A stretch of DNA of 64,000 nt from UBA932 sp031548545. Lineage in GTDB: Bacteria > Bacteroidota > Bacteroidia > Bacteroidales > UBA932. A program made the position numbers and the translations under genes. The stretch covers positions 1 through 64,000 of the forward strand of contig JAVBQY010000004.1 in the NCBI GenBank assembly GCA_031548545.1, written 5' to 3'. Shown one piece after another: positions 43,695 through 52,342 of the stretch. Below the pieces are notes generated by a model, which ran no database searches, was not told the origin of the DNA, and saw nothing but the letters and a program-made list of their open reading frames with translations. Positions within the stretch are counted from its first letter, which is position 1; every line of letters starts with the position of its first letter.

Positions 43695-43719
43695 TATGTG
43701 GTGGTTTTTAGCGCGGTCT

Positions 43720-44772
43720 TTATTCCATTATCATCATGGCGTCGCCGTAGCTGCCGAACTGATATTTTTCTTTTACGGCCAATTCATAGGCTTTGATTAC
43801 CAAATCATAGCCTCCGAAAGCGGCGGTGGACATCAGGAGTGTTGATAGCGGAAGGTGGAAATTGGTGACTAAGCGGTTGGGCACATTGAAATCGTAAGGG
43901 GGGAAGATGAACTTGTTGGTCCAACCCTCATAAGGTTTCAGGAAGCCTTGGGTAGTTACGGAAGTTTCAATGGTGCGGAGTACGGTGGTGCCGACGGCGC
44001 ATACGTTTTGTTTCGCTTCCTTGGCCTTGTTGACAATGTCAACCGTTTCCTGCGGAATGAAGATCTGCTCGGAGTCCATTTTGTGCTTGGTGAGGTCTTC
44101 TACATCTACCGTGCGGAAGCTGCCTAAACCCATATGTAGTGTAACTTCTGCAAAATCAACGCCTTTAATTTCAAAGCGTTTCATTAATTCGCGGCTGAAG
44201 TGCAGGCCGGCAGCCGGTGCGGCTACGGCGCCTTCATGTTTGGCGAAAATGGTTTGGTAGCGTTCGCTGTCAATAGGTTCTACCTGTTTGCGGATCCACT
44301 TGGGCAGGGGCATTTCACCCAGGGCAAAGAGGGTCTTTTTAAATTCGTCATAGTTGCCGTCAAACAGAAAACGGAGCGTACGGCCCCGGGACGTGGTATT
44401 GTCAATTACTTCGGCTACAAGCGCGTCATTTTCACCGAAATATAATTTATTTCCAATGCGGATTTTGCGGGCGGGATCTACCAATACGTCCCACAGGCGC
44501 TGTTCGCGGTTGAGTTCGCGCAGAAGAAACACTTCGATCTCCGCCCCGGTTTTTTCTTTGTTGCCGTAGAGCCGGGCGGGAAATACCTTGGTGTTGTTGA
44601 AGATTAATACATCTTTCTCGCTAAAATACTTGATGATGTCTTTGAAAACCTTATGTTCTATTTTGCCGGTTTTCCGGTGCAATACCATCAGCCGTGATTC
44701 GTCACGGTATTTGGCTGGATATTTGGCAATGAGATCAGTGGGCAGGTTGAAGTTGAAATGAGATAGTTTCAT
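43720..44772 (-). CDS. queA: S-adenosylmethionine:tRNA ribosyltransferase-isomerase
   Basis: 350 residues with the QueA motifs YPAKYRDESRLMVL, the FNNTKVFPARL strand and HEGAVAAPAAGLHFS. It makes epoxyqueuosine, the substrate of QueG at 2567. A minus-strand -7 box (TACCTTTG, 44810 to 44803) is embedded in the 3' end of truB, so queA can be transcribed on its own as well as from truB. It follows truB by 21 bases. Confidence 0.96.
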   Translation of the reverse strand: MKLSHFNFNLPTDLIAKYPAKYRDESRLMVLHRKTGKIEHKVFKDIIKYFSEKDVLIFNNTKVFPARLYGNKEKTGAEIEVFLLRELNREQRLWDVLVDPARKIRIGNKLYFGENDALVAEVIDNTTSRGRTLRFLFDGNYDEFKKTLFALGEMPLPKWIRKQVEPIDSERYQTIFAKHEGAVAAPAAGLHFSRELMKRFEIKGVDFAEVTLHMGLGSFRTVDVEDLTKHKMDSEQIFIPQETVDIVNKAKEAKQNVCAVGTTVLRTIETSVTTQGFLKPYEGWTNKFIFPPYDFNVPNRLVTNFHLPLSTLLMSTAAFGGYDLVIKAYELAVKEKYQFGSYGDAMMIME

Positions 44773-44793
44773 GTTCTATACGTTTCTCATGTT

Positions 44794-45516
44794 TTAAGCC
44801 TGCAAAGGTACATCTTTTTCAGGAATTTCCATATTTTTTATCATACTTTCGACACTTTCCAGGTCGAAAGCGGCTTCTACCCTGTGTTTACCGCTCCGGG
44901 TACGCCGCAGGCCGGTGAGGTGTCCGCCGCTTTGCAGGGCCAAGCCCAAATCCCGGGCGAATGACCGGACGTAAGTGCCCTTACTACATGACATTCTTAT
45001 TGTTACATTCGGGAGGTCGAATTTTTCCACTTGCAGGGTGCTGATGGTGATCAGGGCCGGCTTCATTTCCGCCTCCTTGCCGGCCCGCGCCAGCTCATAG
45101 GCCCGTTTGCCGTCAATCAGTTTGGCGGAGAAAACAGGCGGAACCTGTTCCTGTTGGCCTATAAAGCGGCGGAGCGCTTCATCCAGCATTTCCCGGGTAA
45201 TATGTTCAAAGGGATAGGTGGCGTCAATTTCCTTTTCCATATCGAAACAGGGGGTTGTGGCCCCGAGTTGTATGTCGGCCACATATTCTTTTTCTTCGGC
45301 CTGCAGGCTATCTGCCAATTTTGTGGCCTTTCCCACACAAACCAGCAGTAAGCCGGTGGCCAGGGGATCAAGGGTGCCGGCATGGCCCACTTTGATTTTT
45401 TTTTGTCCGGTTTTCTTTTGCAGAAGGAATTTTACTTTCCGTACCACATCCGCCGATGTCCAGCGGTAGGGTTTGTCGACCGGAATTACCGTGCCGTTTT
45501 CTATATCAATAGTCAT
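44794..45516 (-). CDS. truB: tRNA pseudouridine-55 synthase TruB
   Basis: 240 residues with the catalytic GHAGTLDPLATG (Asp near residue 50) and the KPYRWTSADVV start motif, then GTYVRSFARDLG. It modifies U55 in the T loop of tRNAs. It is a short TruB, lacking the extended C-terminal PUA region. I chose ATG 45516; the longer frame to 45579 overlaps the arginine deiminase end region without conservation. Confidence 0.94.
   Translation of the reverse strand: MTIDIENGTVIPVDKPYRWTSADVVRKVKFLLQKKTGQKKIKVGHAGTLDPLATGLLLVCVGKATKLADSLQAEEKEYVADIQLGATTPCFDMEKEIDATYPFEHITREMLDEALRRFIGQQEQVPPVFSAKLIDGKRAYELARAGKEAEMKPALITISTLQVEKFDLPNVTIRMSCSKGTYVRSFARDLGLALQSGGHLTGLRRTRSGKHRVEAAFDLESVESMIKNMEIPEKDVPLQA
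44803..44810 (-). promoter_or_regulatory. -7 box of queA inside truB
   Basis: TACCTTTG within the last codons of truB, 30 bases upstream of the queA ATG. Confidence 0.45.
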
Positions 45517-45582
45517 AAATATACCTTGTAAAGGCGCAGGGTGACGGATGTTTTCATCCTTCACCCTGATACCCTTCACTTT

Positions 45583-46845
45583 TTACCATTTAACTGCTTT
45601 TCTGCGGAGGGGCATGGTCATACAACGGGCGCCGCCGCCGCCGCGGGGCAGCTCGGAGCCGTCTATGGTCACCACACAGCGCTTGCTTTTTTTCAGGTTG
45701 GCTTTTCCGCTGAGCACGTCATGGGCGGCAATTACATCAAAACCATGTTTGCTCATTTCTTCTATGGTGTTGATATTGCGGGCGTAGCTGAGTACTTTTC
45801 CGGGGGCAAAGGCGAAGAAATTGGCGCCGCTGTGCCATTGTTCACGTTCTTCTACCCACTCGTCTTTGGTGCCGCCGCAAACCACAGGTTCCAGGTCCAT
45901 GCCTAACTTTTTCAGCGTCGGCAGCAGGCCGGGAACATAACGGATTTTGTCCACCTTACCATGCTCTACTGTAATATGTATGGTGTCAAGCGGGTTGTCG
46001 TCCAGTATTACCGGTTTGAAAACCATGCATTTGTCTTTATCCAACAAGGTAAACACCATGTCGAGGTGGATGAACGACTCTGGTTGATGGGGCAGCTGTT
46101 GCACCAATATATGTATCCGTTCTTCCGTGTTGCGCAATTGTGATACCAGGAAGTCAACCCCCTGGGACGTGGTTCGCATGCCGTTGCCCACGATCAGGAT
46201 ATCTTCGCGGGCCACCAGTACGTCGCCCCCTTCAAAAAGCACTTTGGGTGGGGTGCTTAGTTCGTATGGATTCACGACACCCTCGTTATTTACCGCTTTG
46301 TTCTTGAAAATGGCTTCCATAATCAGCGACTCGCGGAGGCGCACCTTGTTGGCCATTTTGCCGATAAAGGCCCGTTTCCCGATGGTCATGGAGGCATCAC
46401 GGGTGAAGTAAAAATTATAAAGGGGGAATAAAGCGTAATAATCATCGTTGAGGAAGGCCGTCAGGTTGTCAATCCTCGCCGGTAAACCTTCAATCAGTAC
46501 ACGGCAAAGCGTCCGCGCCGGCAGGTCCATCAACTGGTCATAGCAATCCAGCGCCTCTTCGGCCATACAGATTTTGTGTATCAGCGTTTGCCGCTCCTTG
46601 TCATTTTCCAATACTTTCAACAGCAGGTCTTTGATCTGGTAGGTGTTGGTAACCTGATTAAGCACCCCTTCAATTTGCTCATATTCTTTCTGGGCAATGG
46701 AGAGATTGAGAATATCACTGTAGAGGGCGCGTTGCGCATCTTTCGGGGTCATATTCTCCACTTCGGGTCCGGGAGTATGGAGCAATACGGCTTCCAGCTC
46801 CCCGATTTCCGATTGTACGTCTAATGCAATGGGTTCGGTTTTCAT
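45583..46845 (-). CDS. arcA: Arginine deiminase
   Basis: 420 residues with the guanidino-modifying enzyme core: FEGGDVLV, a late HLDMVFT with catalytic His, and the catalytic Cys in GGGGARCMTMP at the C-terminus. It converts arginine to citrulline and ammonia. arcB and arcC are not in the window. The start is ATG 46845; the -7 box is only six bases before it. Confidence 0.9.
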   Translation of the reverse strand: MKTEPIALDVQSEIGELEAVLLHTPGPEVENMTPKDAQRALYSDILNLSIAQKEYEQIEGVLNQVTNTYQIKDLLLKVLENDKERQTLIHKICMAEEALDCYDQLMDLPARTLCRVLIEGLPARIDNLTAFLNDDYYALFPLYNFYFTRDASMTIGKRAFIGKMANKVRLRESLIMEAIFKNKAVNNEGVVNPYELSTPPKVLFEGGDVLVAREDILIVGNGMRTTSQGVDFLVSQLRNTEERIHILVQQLPHQPESFIHLDMVFTLLDKDKCMVFKPVILDDNPLDTIHITVEHGKVDKIRYVPGLLPTLKKLGMDLEPVVCGGTKDEWVEEREQWHSGANFFAFAPGKVLSYARNINTIEEMSKHGFDVIAAHDVLSGKANLKKSKRCVVTIDGSELPRGGGGARCMTMPLRRKAVKW

Positions 46846-46851
46846 ATTAAA

Positions 46852-46859
46852 CAAAGGTA
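46852..46859 (-). promoter_or_regulatory. -7 box of arcA, next to the start codon
   Basis: TACCTTTG on the minus strand ends six bases before the ATG at 46845, predicting an almost leaderless mRNA. Confidence 0.5.
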
Positions 46860-46883
46860 CAAAAAAATATTGAGAAAAGAATT

Positions 46884-47921
46884 TTAGAATATGATCAATA
46901 ACTCCAGCGTCAATTTATTGTCCAGTGCGTGGAATCCGCCGATTTTATCTACTTCGGGGAAGTTGGCGGCCAGTCCGTTGCGGATAAAGTATTGCTCGAA
47001 ATTAAGGCGGAGCAGGGTGGAGAAGTATTTATGGCAAAGGCCGAAGTTGAGCCCTATGGTGGCGCGGTTAACATCCAGTCCGCTGTTGAGGAAGTCGTAG
47101 CCCATGGCATCCCAGCGCAGGGCAGGTTGTATATATTTAAACTGCCAGAATGTGGCGGGGATGGCGTAGGCGCCCTGGAGGTAGAATCCGGTACAATAGT
47201 TTTTGCTGTTGAGGTTGTAGCGGTCCATGACCTCACCCTGTATCAGCAGGTTATTCTTACGGTAGCTGAAATCGGCCCCCCAGTAAAAGAGTTGGGTGGA
47301 GGTATCCGCATCATAGCGGTATACCTTGGCGCTGGCCTTTAATGCATTGATGTTTCCTGCAGTGAGCTTGGCCGCCAGGGAGGGGGAGTCTGTCCAGGTC
47401 GGGGCGTTCATTTTTCCGCCGTTGAAGATACCGCCCTGCGCTTCGAAGGGGAGCTGGCCGAGTTTGAATTTATACTGCGCTACTACGCCAAGATCGCGGG
47501 AGCCGGGGGTGAAGTATTTGCCGATGAAAGCCCGGTTGGCGAACATCATTTCCGAGGGGGTCACCACATAGCTGTTTTCAAAGGGAATCAGTGTTTGCCC
47601 CAGTATCATGGTCAGGTTCTCATAGCGGATACTGCCGTATATGTCAAGTACGCTAAATTGGCCCTCGTTGTTTAATTCTACCTGCAGCCGGTAACCCAGG
47701 AAATCATGGTAATTGCCTTTGACGCCTACCCGTGAGTTCCGCACGCTGAAGCGCATATCGCCTTGTGAGGTGCTTACTTCAAACTTGGCTTTCAGACTTC
47801 CGTCGAAACTGATCAAGGTGTCTTTCTTTGCCGGAATGTCTTTTGTTGTGTTGTCTGTTGTTGTTTGTGCCAATACTATTCCAGGTAATAGCACGAGTAA
47901 TGAAATAATAAATTTACGCAT
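46884..47921 (-). CDS. Phosphate-selective-porin-like outer-membrane protein
   Basis: 345 residues: signal peptide ending near VLAQ, then a beta-barrel of the porin O/P type (DGSLKAKFEVSTSQGDMRFSVRNSRVGVKG; LDIYGSIRYENLTMILGQ) ending in an aromatic strand LTLELLIIF. The specific substrate cannot be told. It is separated from the phosphopantetheinyl transferase gene by 11 bases. Confidence 0.82.
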   Translation of the reverse strand: MRKFIISLLVLLPGIVLAQTTTDNTTKDIPAKKDTLISFDGSLKAKFEVSTSQGDMRFSVRNSRVGVKGNYHDFLGYRLQVELNNEGQFSVLDIYGSIRYENLTMILGQTLIPFENSYVVTPSEMMFANRAFIGKYFTPGSRDLGVVAQYKFKLGQLPFEAQGGIFNGGKMNAPTWTDSPSLAAKLTAGNINALKASAKVYRYDADTSTQLFYWGADFSYRKNNLLIQGEVMDRYNLNSKNYCTGFYLQGAYAIPATFWQFKYIQPALRWDAMGYDFLNSGLDVNRATIGLNFGLCHKYFSTLLRLNFEQYFIRNGLAANFPEVDKIGGFHALDNKLTLELLIIF

Positions 47922-47932
47922 ATAATTAGCTG

Positions 47933-48583
47933 TTATCGATTGTCAATTCTTTTTTCCACCCACACCATCATGTGGTCTTTCACGGTTTCATAACGTAGTT
48001 CGAAGTCCGTTTCCCATCCGTCATTGTCCGTATAAGTCGCTTTTAATTTTCCTTGTTTTTTGGGGCTGAATTTTTCTACATACAGTTGCCGGGCGAAGTC
48101 TATGCCGTTTTCACTGATGAATTTATACAACGCTTCTTTTGCGCACCAGAGAATGCACAGTTGTTCTTTCCGGTGCTTGCCGGAGAGGTAGTTGCGTTCT
48201 TCATCGGAAAGGGCCTTGTGTTCCACCGCACTGAAATCGCGATGCAGCGCTTCCATATCTATGCCTACCGGCTCATCTTCGTTGTAGATAATAGCGGCAA
48301 AGCGTTGGGTATGGGTAATGCTGAGGTTGGCGGTATTGTTGGGCAAAAAGGGCCGGCCGTTGTCGTGGTGGCGCAGGTAGACTTTTTCTCCCAGCACCTT
48401 GTTTAACAATACACGTACGGCTATCCGCTCCAGGCGGCGTTGAGGGTTGGTGGTCAGCAGTAATTCTTCCGCTTCATTGTTGGGGATGGAAGCGTCGCGC
48501 AAAAGTTCTTCTTCCGTTTCCGTGATTTCCCAAACGGCAGTGATGCTTCGGTTGCGATGATGTTCTATGTTTATAACAGGCAT
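47933..48583 (-). CDS. 4'-phosphopantetheinyl transferase (Sfp type)
   Basis: 216 residues with both family motifs: VGIDMEAL near residue 105 and WCAKEALYKF near residue 145, which bind magnesium and CoA. It activates acyl or peptidyl carrier proteins. No carrier-protein or polyketide gene is nearby, so it may serve fatty acid ACP. I chose ATG 48583; TTG 48604 would overlap the gldD gene. Confidence 0.85.
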   Translation of the reverse strand: MPVINIEHHRNRSITAVWEITETEEELLRDASIPNNEAEELLLTTNPQRRLERIAVRVLLNKVLGEKVYLRHHDNGRPFLPNNTANLSITHTQRFAAIIYNEDEPVGIDMEALHRDFSAVEHKALSDEERNYLSGKHRKEQLCILWCAKEALYKFISENGIDFARQLYVEKFSPKKQGKLKATYTDNDGWETDFELRYETVKDHMMVWVEKRIDNR

Positions 48584-48590
48584 AAGGGGA

Positions 48591-49160
48591 TTATTTCCAT
48601 TCAAGGGTTTCTATCAGTTGAATAATATCAGTGGTGTAATAGCTGATTATAGGGGCGAGGAAATCGTGGTCCGGGGTTCTTTGGAAGTAAAGCGCCCCGC
48701 GTAGAAAGTGACGGGTACTGTCCGTGGCATAAAACTGGACGGAAGAAGCGGCGTCGCCACCGATTTCATAAAGGAGCCCGTAGACCTTTTTCGAGGGATG
48801 GGCAAAGGGCGTCTCGGTAATCGCATCGGCTTTGATGACGTGCCGGTATACGAAGTTATGTGTGTCGTCAAGCAATTCGGGCAGGTTGTTGTTAACGCGT
48901 TTGTAGCTGATGTGCAGCGTGGCGTCTGCCGGTAGTTTCAGGTTAATCCAGTAGCGTTCGTAGTGGAGGTCTTGCGTGTCGGCGGTGATGTTGGCATAGC
49001 CGGGGCATTGAAAGCGGTACGGGTAGCCGGTGCTGTCAAAGGTGCGATAATTTCTTTCGGGAAGATCTACACGCAGTAAGCCTTCCGGCTTTGGTGCCGG
49101 TGGATTGCCGCAGGCTGTGGCCAGAACAATGAATAGCAGGTATGGAAAGACGTTTCTCAT
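48591..49160 (-). CDS. gldD: Gliding motility lipoprotein GldD
   Basis: 189 residues: lipobox ATACG (Cys17), then the GldD sequence (RVDLPERNYRTFDSTGYPYRFQ; ERYWINLKLP; THNFVYRHVIKADAI). In F. johnsoniae GldD is an inner-membrane-associated lipoprotein needed for gliding and type IX secretion. Its ATG overlaps the stop of the upstream gene (ATGA). Confidence 0.95.
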   Translation of the reverse strand: MRNVFPYLLFIVLATACGNPPAPKPEGLLRVDLPERNYRTFDSTGYPYRFQCPGYANITADTQDLHYERYWINLKLPADATLHISYKRVNNNLPELLDDTHNFVYRHVIKADAITETPFAHPSKKVYGLLYEIGGDAASSVQFYATDSTRHFLRGALYFQRTPDHDFLAPIISYYTTDIIQLIETLEWK

Positions 49161-50143
49161 AAGTTTTGCTGTGGTATGATGGAGCGGGTGGAAATGATTT
49201 TTCCGCTGAAGTTGTAGCTTATTTCTATGTAGTTTTCGGGTTCGTCATCAGGTGTTGCCGCACATTCTCCGGTAGTGTAAGCGACCGTAGCACCCGTTCC
49301 CTGCCGGGCGTCTGTCACACTGATATAGGTGGCGCAATTGGAGCGTACCTGCGCTTTCTTGCCGGTGGCTATAGGTTGTCCGTCGAAAGTGAGGCGGAAC
49401 GACAGTCTGTTGTCAGGACTGCCGGTAATCTCCAGTTTGAGCCGGCTATAGAGTTTCCTGTAATTATCCAGGCACTGCCGGGTCTGTTCTTTGCGTTCAT
49501 CGTCAAAATAGTGGAACAGGAGGAGCAGGCTGTCCGACCGTTCGCTGATGTTTTCTACGGTGGAGATCTGGTGTATGGCGTTGCAGATGGCCGACAGGCG
49601 CTTTTCCTGCCGTTGGTCTTCCAGGCGGTATTCATGGGCCAGGCGTTGCCGCTCTTTTTCCGGAAAGGGGTAGCGGAGGTGGTAGTGTATCGTCTGTACC
49701 TGGCTGTTGTCGTCCTGGTATTTTTCCCAGTAAACAGCACCGGTGCGCAGTATGGCGGCATCGCTGAGGTAGGCCGTGCTGCCCAGCCGCATATAGGCGC
49801 TGGCGCCTTTGGCGCTGAGGAATTGCAATACGCGTTGTTGCGCCAGGCTGTCGGAGGTGTGCAATACACCCTCTGCCAGTAGTTGTGTGGCCATTGCGCG
49901 GATGAGTTGTTCGCGGATCTGCCGGCAGGCCCGTTCTTCGGCGCGCTCTACGGTGGAGGCCGCCGTCACGGCGCTAAGATGGGCGGGACCGGCGGTGTCG
50001 ACCCATTCCGGCTTGTTGATATCGCTTTGCGCTATAATTTTACTTTGGGCCCGGCCGTTTAGCGGCATAAGCGCCAGAAACAGGAGTACAAAGTAGCGGA
50101 TAGCGCCGGGTATGATCGTATTCAGGCTGTTAATCTGTTTCAT
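49157..50143 (-). CDS. Secreted protein of unknown function between gldE and gldD
   Basis: 328 residues with a signal peptide ending near GRAQ. The segment after it (KPEWVDTAG; AASTVERAEERACRQIREQLIRAMATQ) has the Ala/Arg/Glu-rich helix pattern of LPP20-type envelope proteins, and a beta-rich C-terminal half follows. I do not recognise a family with certainty. It overlaps gldE by 14 bases and gldD by four, so it is co-translated with them and probably takes part in the same process. Confidence 0.75.
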   Translation of the reverse strand: MKQINSLNTIIPGAIRYFVLLFLALMPLNGRAQSKIIAQSDINKPEWVDTAGPAHLSAVTAASTVERAEERACRQIREQLIRAMATQLLAEGVLHTSDSLAQQRVLQFLSAKGASAYMRLGSTAYLSDAAILRTGAVYWEKYQDDNSQVQTIHYHLRYPFPEKERQRLAHEYRLEDQRQEKRLSAICNAIHQISTVENISERSDSLLLLFHYFDDERKEQTRQCLDNYRKLYSRLKLEITGSPDNRLSFRLTFDGQPIATGKKAQVRSNCATYISVTDARQGTGATVAYTTGECAATPDDEPENYIEISYNFSGKIISTRSIIPQQNL

Positions 50144-51149
50144 CGGATATTTCTCCTACGATCTCTTCCAGGATATCTTCCAGGGTGACCAGGCCTTCGG
50201 TCCCGCCGAATTCATCCACTACGATAGCCAGGTGGATTTTCTTTTGCCGGAATTCTTCCAACAAGTCGTTGATTTTTTTTTGTTCGGGGACAAAGTAACA
50301 TTCCCGGACCAGCTTTTGCCAGTGAAAAAGATCATCCTCTTCCTGGATATAGGGCAGGAGGTCTTTTACAGGCAGGAAGCCCCGGATGTTGTCCAGGGTG
50401 CCTTCATATACCGGAATGCGTGAATAGCCGTAGTCAATGACCTGCCGGCGCATTTCCATGAACGGCGTATGTATTTCAATGGCCGCCATTTTTACACGGG
50501 GCAGCATAATGGACTTTACGTCTATGTTCACAAAGCGGACAATTCCTTTGAGGATTTTTTTATCTTCGGCGGATTCCGAGGTGGTGATGTCGACGGCCTG
50601 GGACAGTTCGTCTATAGATACGGTATTGCGGGCGCCGAATCCCTTGTTGATACGGGTGTCCAGCTGCTGGGTGAGCCAATTGAAAGGCTGTGCGAGTTTC
50701 ATTAAAAATTGCAGGGGTGCAGCCATAATGCCGGCCAATTGTTCTGGATACTGGGCCGCCAGTATTTTTGGCGTGATCTCACTGCTGAAAGCCAATATAA
50801 AAGTAAGGGCCGCTGTTTCAATGATGAAGCCGAGGGTGGGGTTTTGCGAGAAGTCAATGAGCGAGGCGACCATCCAGGTAGACAGCAGGATAATGGATAT
50901 GTTTACCATGTTGTTAAACAGCAGTACGGTACTCAATAAGTCATTGGGCCGCGCGAGGTGGCTGAGTATACGGCGGTTGTTTTTATTGCCTGTTTTTTTT
51001 AGCTTGTCGATATGCTGGGGGCTTAGAGAAAAATACGCGGTTTCCGAAGCCGACAGCAAGGCCGACAACAGCAACAGTGACAATAGCAATAGGAGTGCAA
51101 AAAAGAAAGCCGGGTGGCTAAGCGATAAATCTGTCGATGGAGGTTCCAA
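50130..51149 (-). CDS. gldE: Gliding motility protein GldE, lacking the C-terminal CorC domain
   Basis: 339 residues: a membrane CNNM/DUF21 domain (helices at about 12-34, 75-95, 105-135) then two CBS domains (MLPRVKMAAIEI; EFGGTEGLVTLEDILEEIVGEI). The gene stops at SDETD, exactly where family members continue into the CorC_HlyC domain of about 80 residues, so it is about 100 residues short. The stop lies inside the start of the next gene. GldE works with GldD in gliding and type IX secretion. A -7 box (TAACTTTG, 51181 to 51174) precedes it. Confidence 0.88.
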   Translation of the reverse strand: MEPPSTDLSLSHPAFFFALLLLLSLLLLSALLSASETAYFSLSPQHIDKLKKTGNKNNRRILSHLARPNDLLSTVLLFNNMVNISIILLSTWMVASLIDFSQNPTLGFIIETAALTFILAFSSEITPKILAAQYPEQLAGIMAAPLQFLMKLAQPFNWLTQQLDTRINKGFGARNTVSIDELSQAVDITTSESAEDKKILKGIVRFVNIDVKSIMLPRVKMAAIEIHTPFMEMRRQVIDYGYSRIPVYEGTLDNIRGFLPVKDLLPYIQEEDDLFHWQKLVRECYFVPEQKKINDLLEEFRQKKIHLAIVVDEFGGTEGLVTLEDILEEIVGEISDETD

Positions 51150-51173
51150 GATTTTTTATTTTGATTCAACAAT

Positions 51174-51181
51174 CAAAGTTA
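51174..51181 (-). promoter_or_regulatory. -7 box of the gldE operon
   Basis: TAACTTTG on the minus strand, 24 bases before the gldE ATG, in the gap between gtrA and gldE. Confidence 0.5.
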
Positions 51182-51187
51182 CACATT

Positions 51188-51577
51188 TTATTGGAATGTG
51201 AAAAAATAATTCATAACGAAATTCCAAGCGGTTACTATGCCAATGGCCAGTAACTTAGATAAATAAAAGCGTAACTTCGTCTTTTCGTGGAAAATATAAA
51301 GCAGCAGGTTGTTGAACAGCAGGCCGATCAACGCAATGCCGATGAAGCTTAAGTATTCTTTGGTAATTTCCGGGTTGTGGCTCTGGAAGGTCCACCACCG
51401 GTTCAGGAAGTAGTTGGTGGTGGCTGCCGTGATAAAACCTGTGGAGTTGGCAAGGTAGCGGTTGATTTTTGCCTTTTCTTTCAGCAGCCAGGTGATACTG
51501 AAATCTACCACTACGCCGGATCCGCCCACGACGGCAAATTTAACAAAAAGGCTTATTAAATGTTCTAAGTTGTTCAT
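51188..51577 (-). CDS. GtrA family membrane protein
   Basis: 129 residues with four membrane helices in the GtrA pattern (KFAVVGGSGVVVDFSITWLL; NRWWTFQ; FIGIALIGLLFNNLLLYI; LAIGIVTAWNFVMNYFFTF). GtrA-like proteins flip or present undecaprenyl-linked sugars for envelope glycan synthesis. No glycosyltransferase is next to it. It lies five bases after radC. Confidence 0.88.
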   Translation of the reverse strand: MNNLEHLISLFVKFAVVGGSGVVVDFSITWLLKEKAKINRYLANSTGFITAATTNYFLNRWWTFQSHNPEITKEYLSFIGIALIGLLFNNLLLYIFHEKTKLRFYLSKLLAIGIVTAWNFVMNYFFTFQ

Positions 51578-51582
51578 TTTCT

Positions 51583-52281
51583 TTATAATAAATTATGATC
51601 CTTAAAGCTGAAATAATCATCCCCAGCAATAATTACGTGATCTATAATTGTGATACTTAATAATTTGCCGGCTTCTTTCAGTTGACAGGTCAGTTGTTTG
51701 TCCGCCTGGCTGGGGAAACAATTTCCCGAGGGGTGGTTGTGTACCAGTATCAACTGCGTGGCCAGATTTTCCAGCGCAAATTTAAAAATAATTTTGGGAT
51801 CTGCCACCGTAGCGGTTACCCCGCCGTGCCCTACTTTCTGTTTGGCCAGTAATTTATTGGCATTGTTCAGGGCCATTACCCAGAATTCTTCATGGCTTAT
51901 ATCTTCCAGCAGAGGCGCTATGTAGTTTTTGACGTCCGGTGCATTGTTGATTTTGGTGGTCTTTCCGCTGGCTGTGGAGTTTCTTCGCCGGCCCAGTTCG
52001 AACGCGGATAAGAGACTTAGCGCTTTAGTAGCGCCTATGCCTTTTATGCTGCGAAGCTGGGGCAGCTTCAGCCGGCCCAGTTCATGCAGGTTGTTGCCGG
52101 CCAGGGCCAATACCTGTTTGGCGAGGTCAACGGCTGTTTGCTCGCGTGTTCCGGAGCGGAGGATGATGGCCAATAGTTCTGCATCGCTGAGCGCTGCTGC
52201 GCCTTTGAGCAGGAATTTTTCCCGGGGCCGGTCATCGGCCTTCCAATCTTTAAGCCTGAGCGTGCTTGTGCTGGTAGTCAT
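51583..52281 (-). CDS. radC: RadC (JAB-domain) protein
   Basis: 232 residues: an N-terminal helix-hairpin-helix (LRSIKGIGATKALSLLSAFELGRR) and a JAMM metalloprotease-like domain with HNHPSG (His near residue 175) and a conserved SxxD context (FPSQAD). The function is unresolved; RadC is not needed for repair in E. coli. It has a full promoter upstream and is followed by gtrA in the same operon. Confidence 0.94.
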   Translation of the reverse strand: MTTSTSTLRLKDWKADDRPREKFLLKGAAALSDAELLAIILRSGTREQTAVDLAKQVLALAGNNLHELGRLKLPQLRSIKGIGATKALSLLSAFELGRRRNSTASGKTTKINNAPDVKNYIAPLLEDISHEEFWVMALNNANKLLAKQKVGHGGVTATVADPKIIFKFALENLATQLILVHNHPSGNCFPSQADKQLTCQLKEAGKLLSITIIDHVIIAGDDYFSFKDHNLL

Positions 52282-52307
52282 GAGTGAGTGGCGGTTTTTA
52301 TACGGCG

Positions 52308-52338
52308 CAAAGATAGGCTATTTTTTTATTTATGCAAA
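52308..52338 (-). promoter_or_regulatory. Promoter of radC-gtrA
   Basis: On the minus strand, TTTG at 52338-52335, 19 bases, TATCTTTG at 52315-52308, with a leader of about 23 bases. It is a full -33/-7 consensus. Confidence 0.75.
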
Positions 52339-52342
52339 GGCC

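Noticed and set aside
42843..43796. 317-codon plus-strand frame opposite dprA
   Set aside because: Mirror frame of dprA and queA ends; composition follows the third positions of the real genes.
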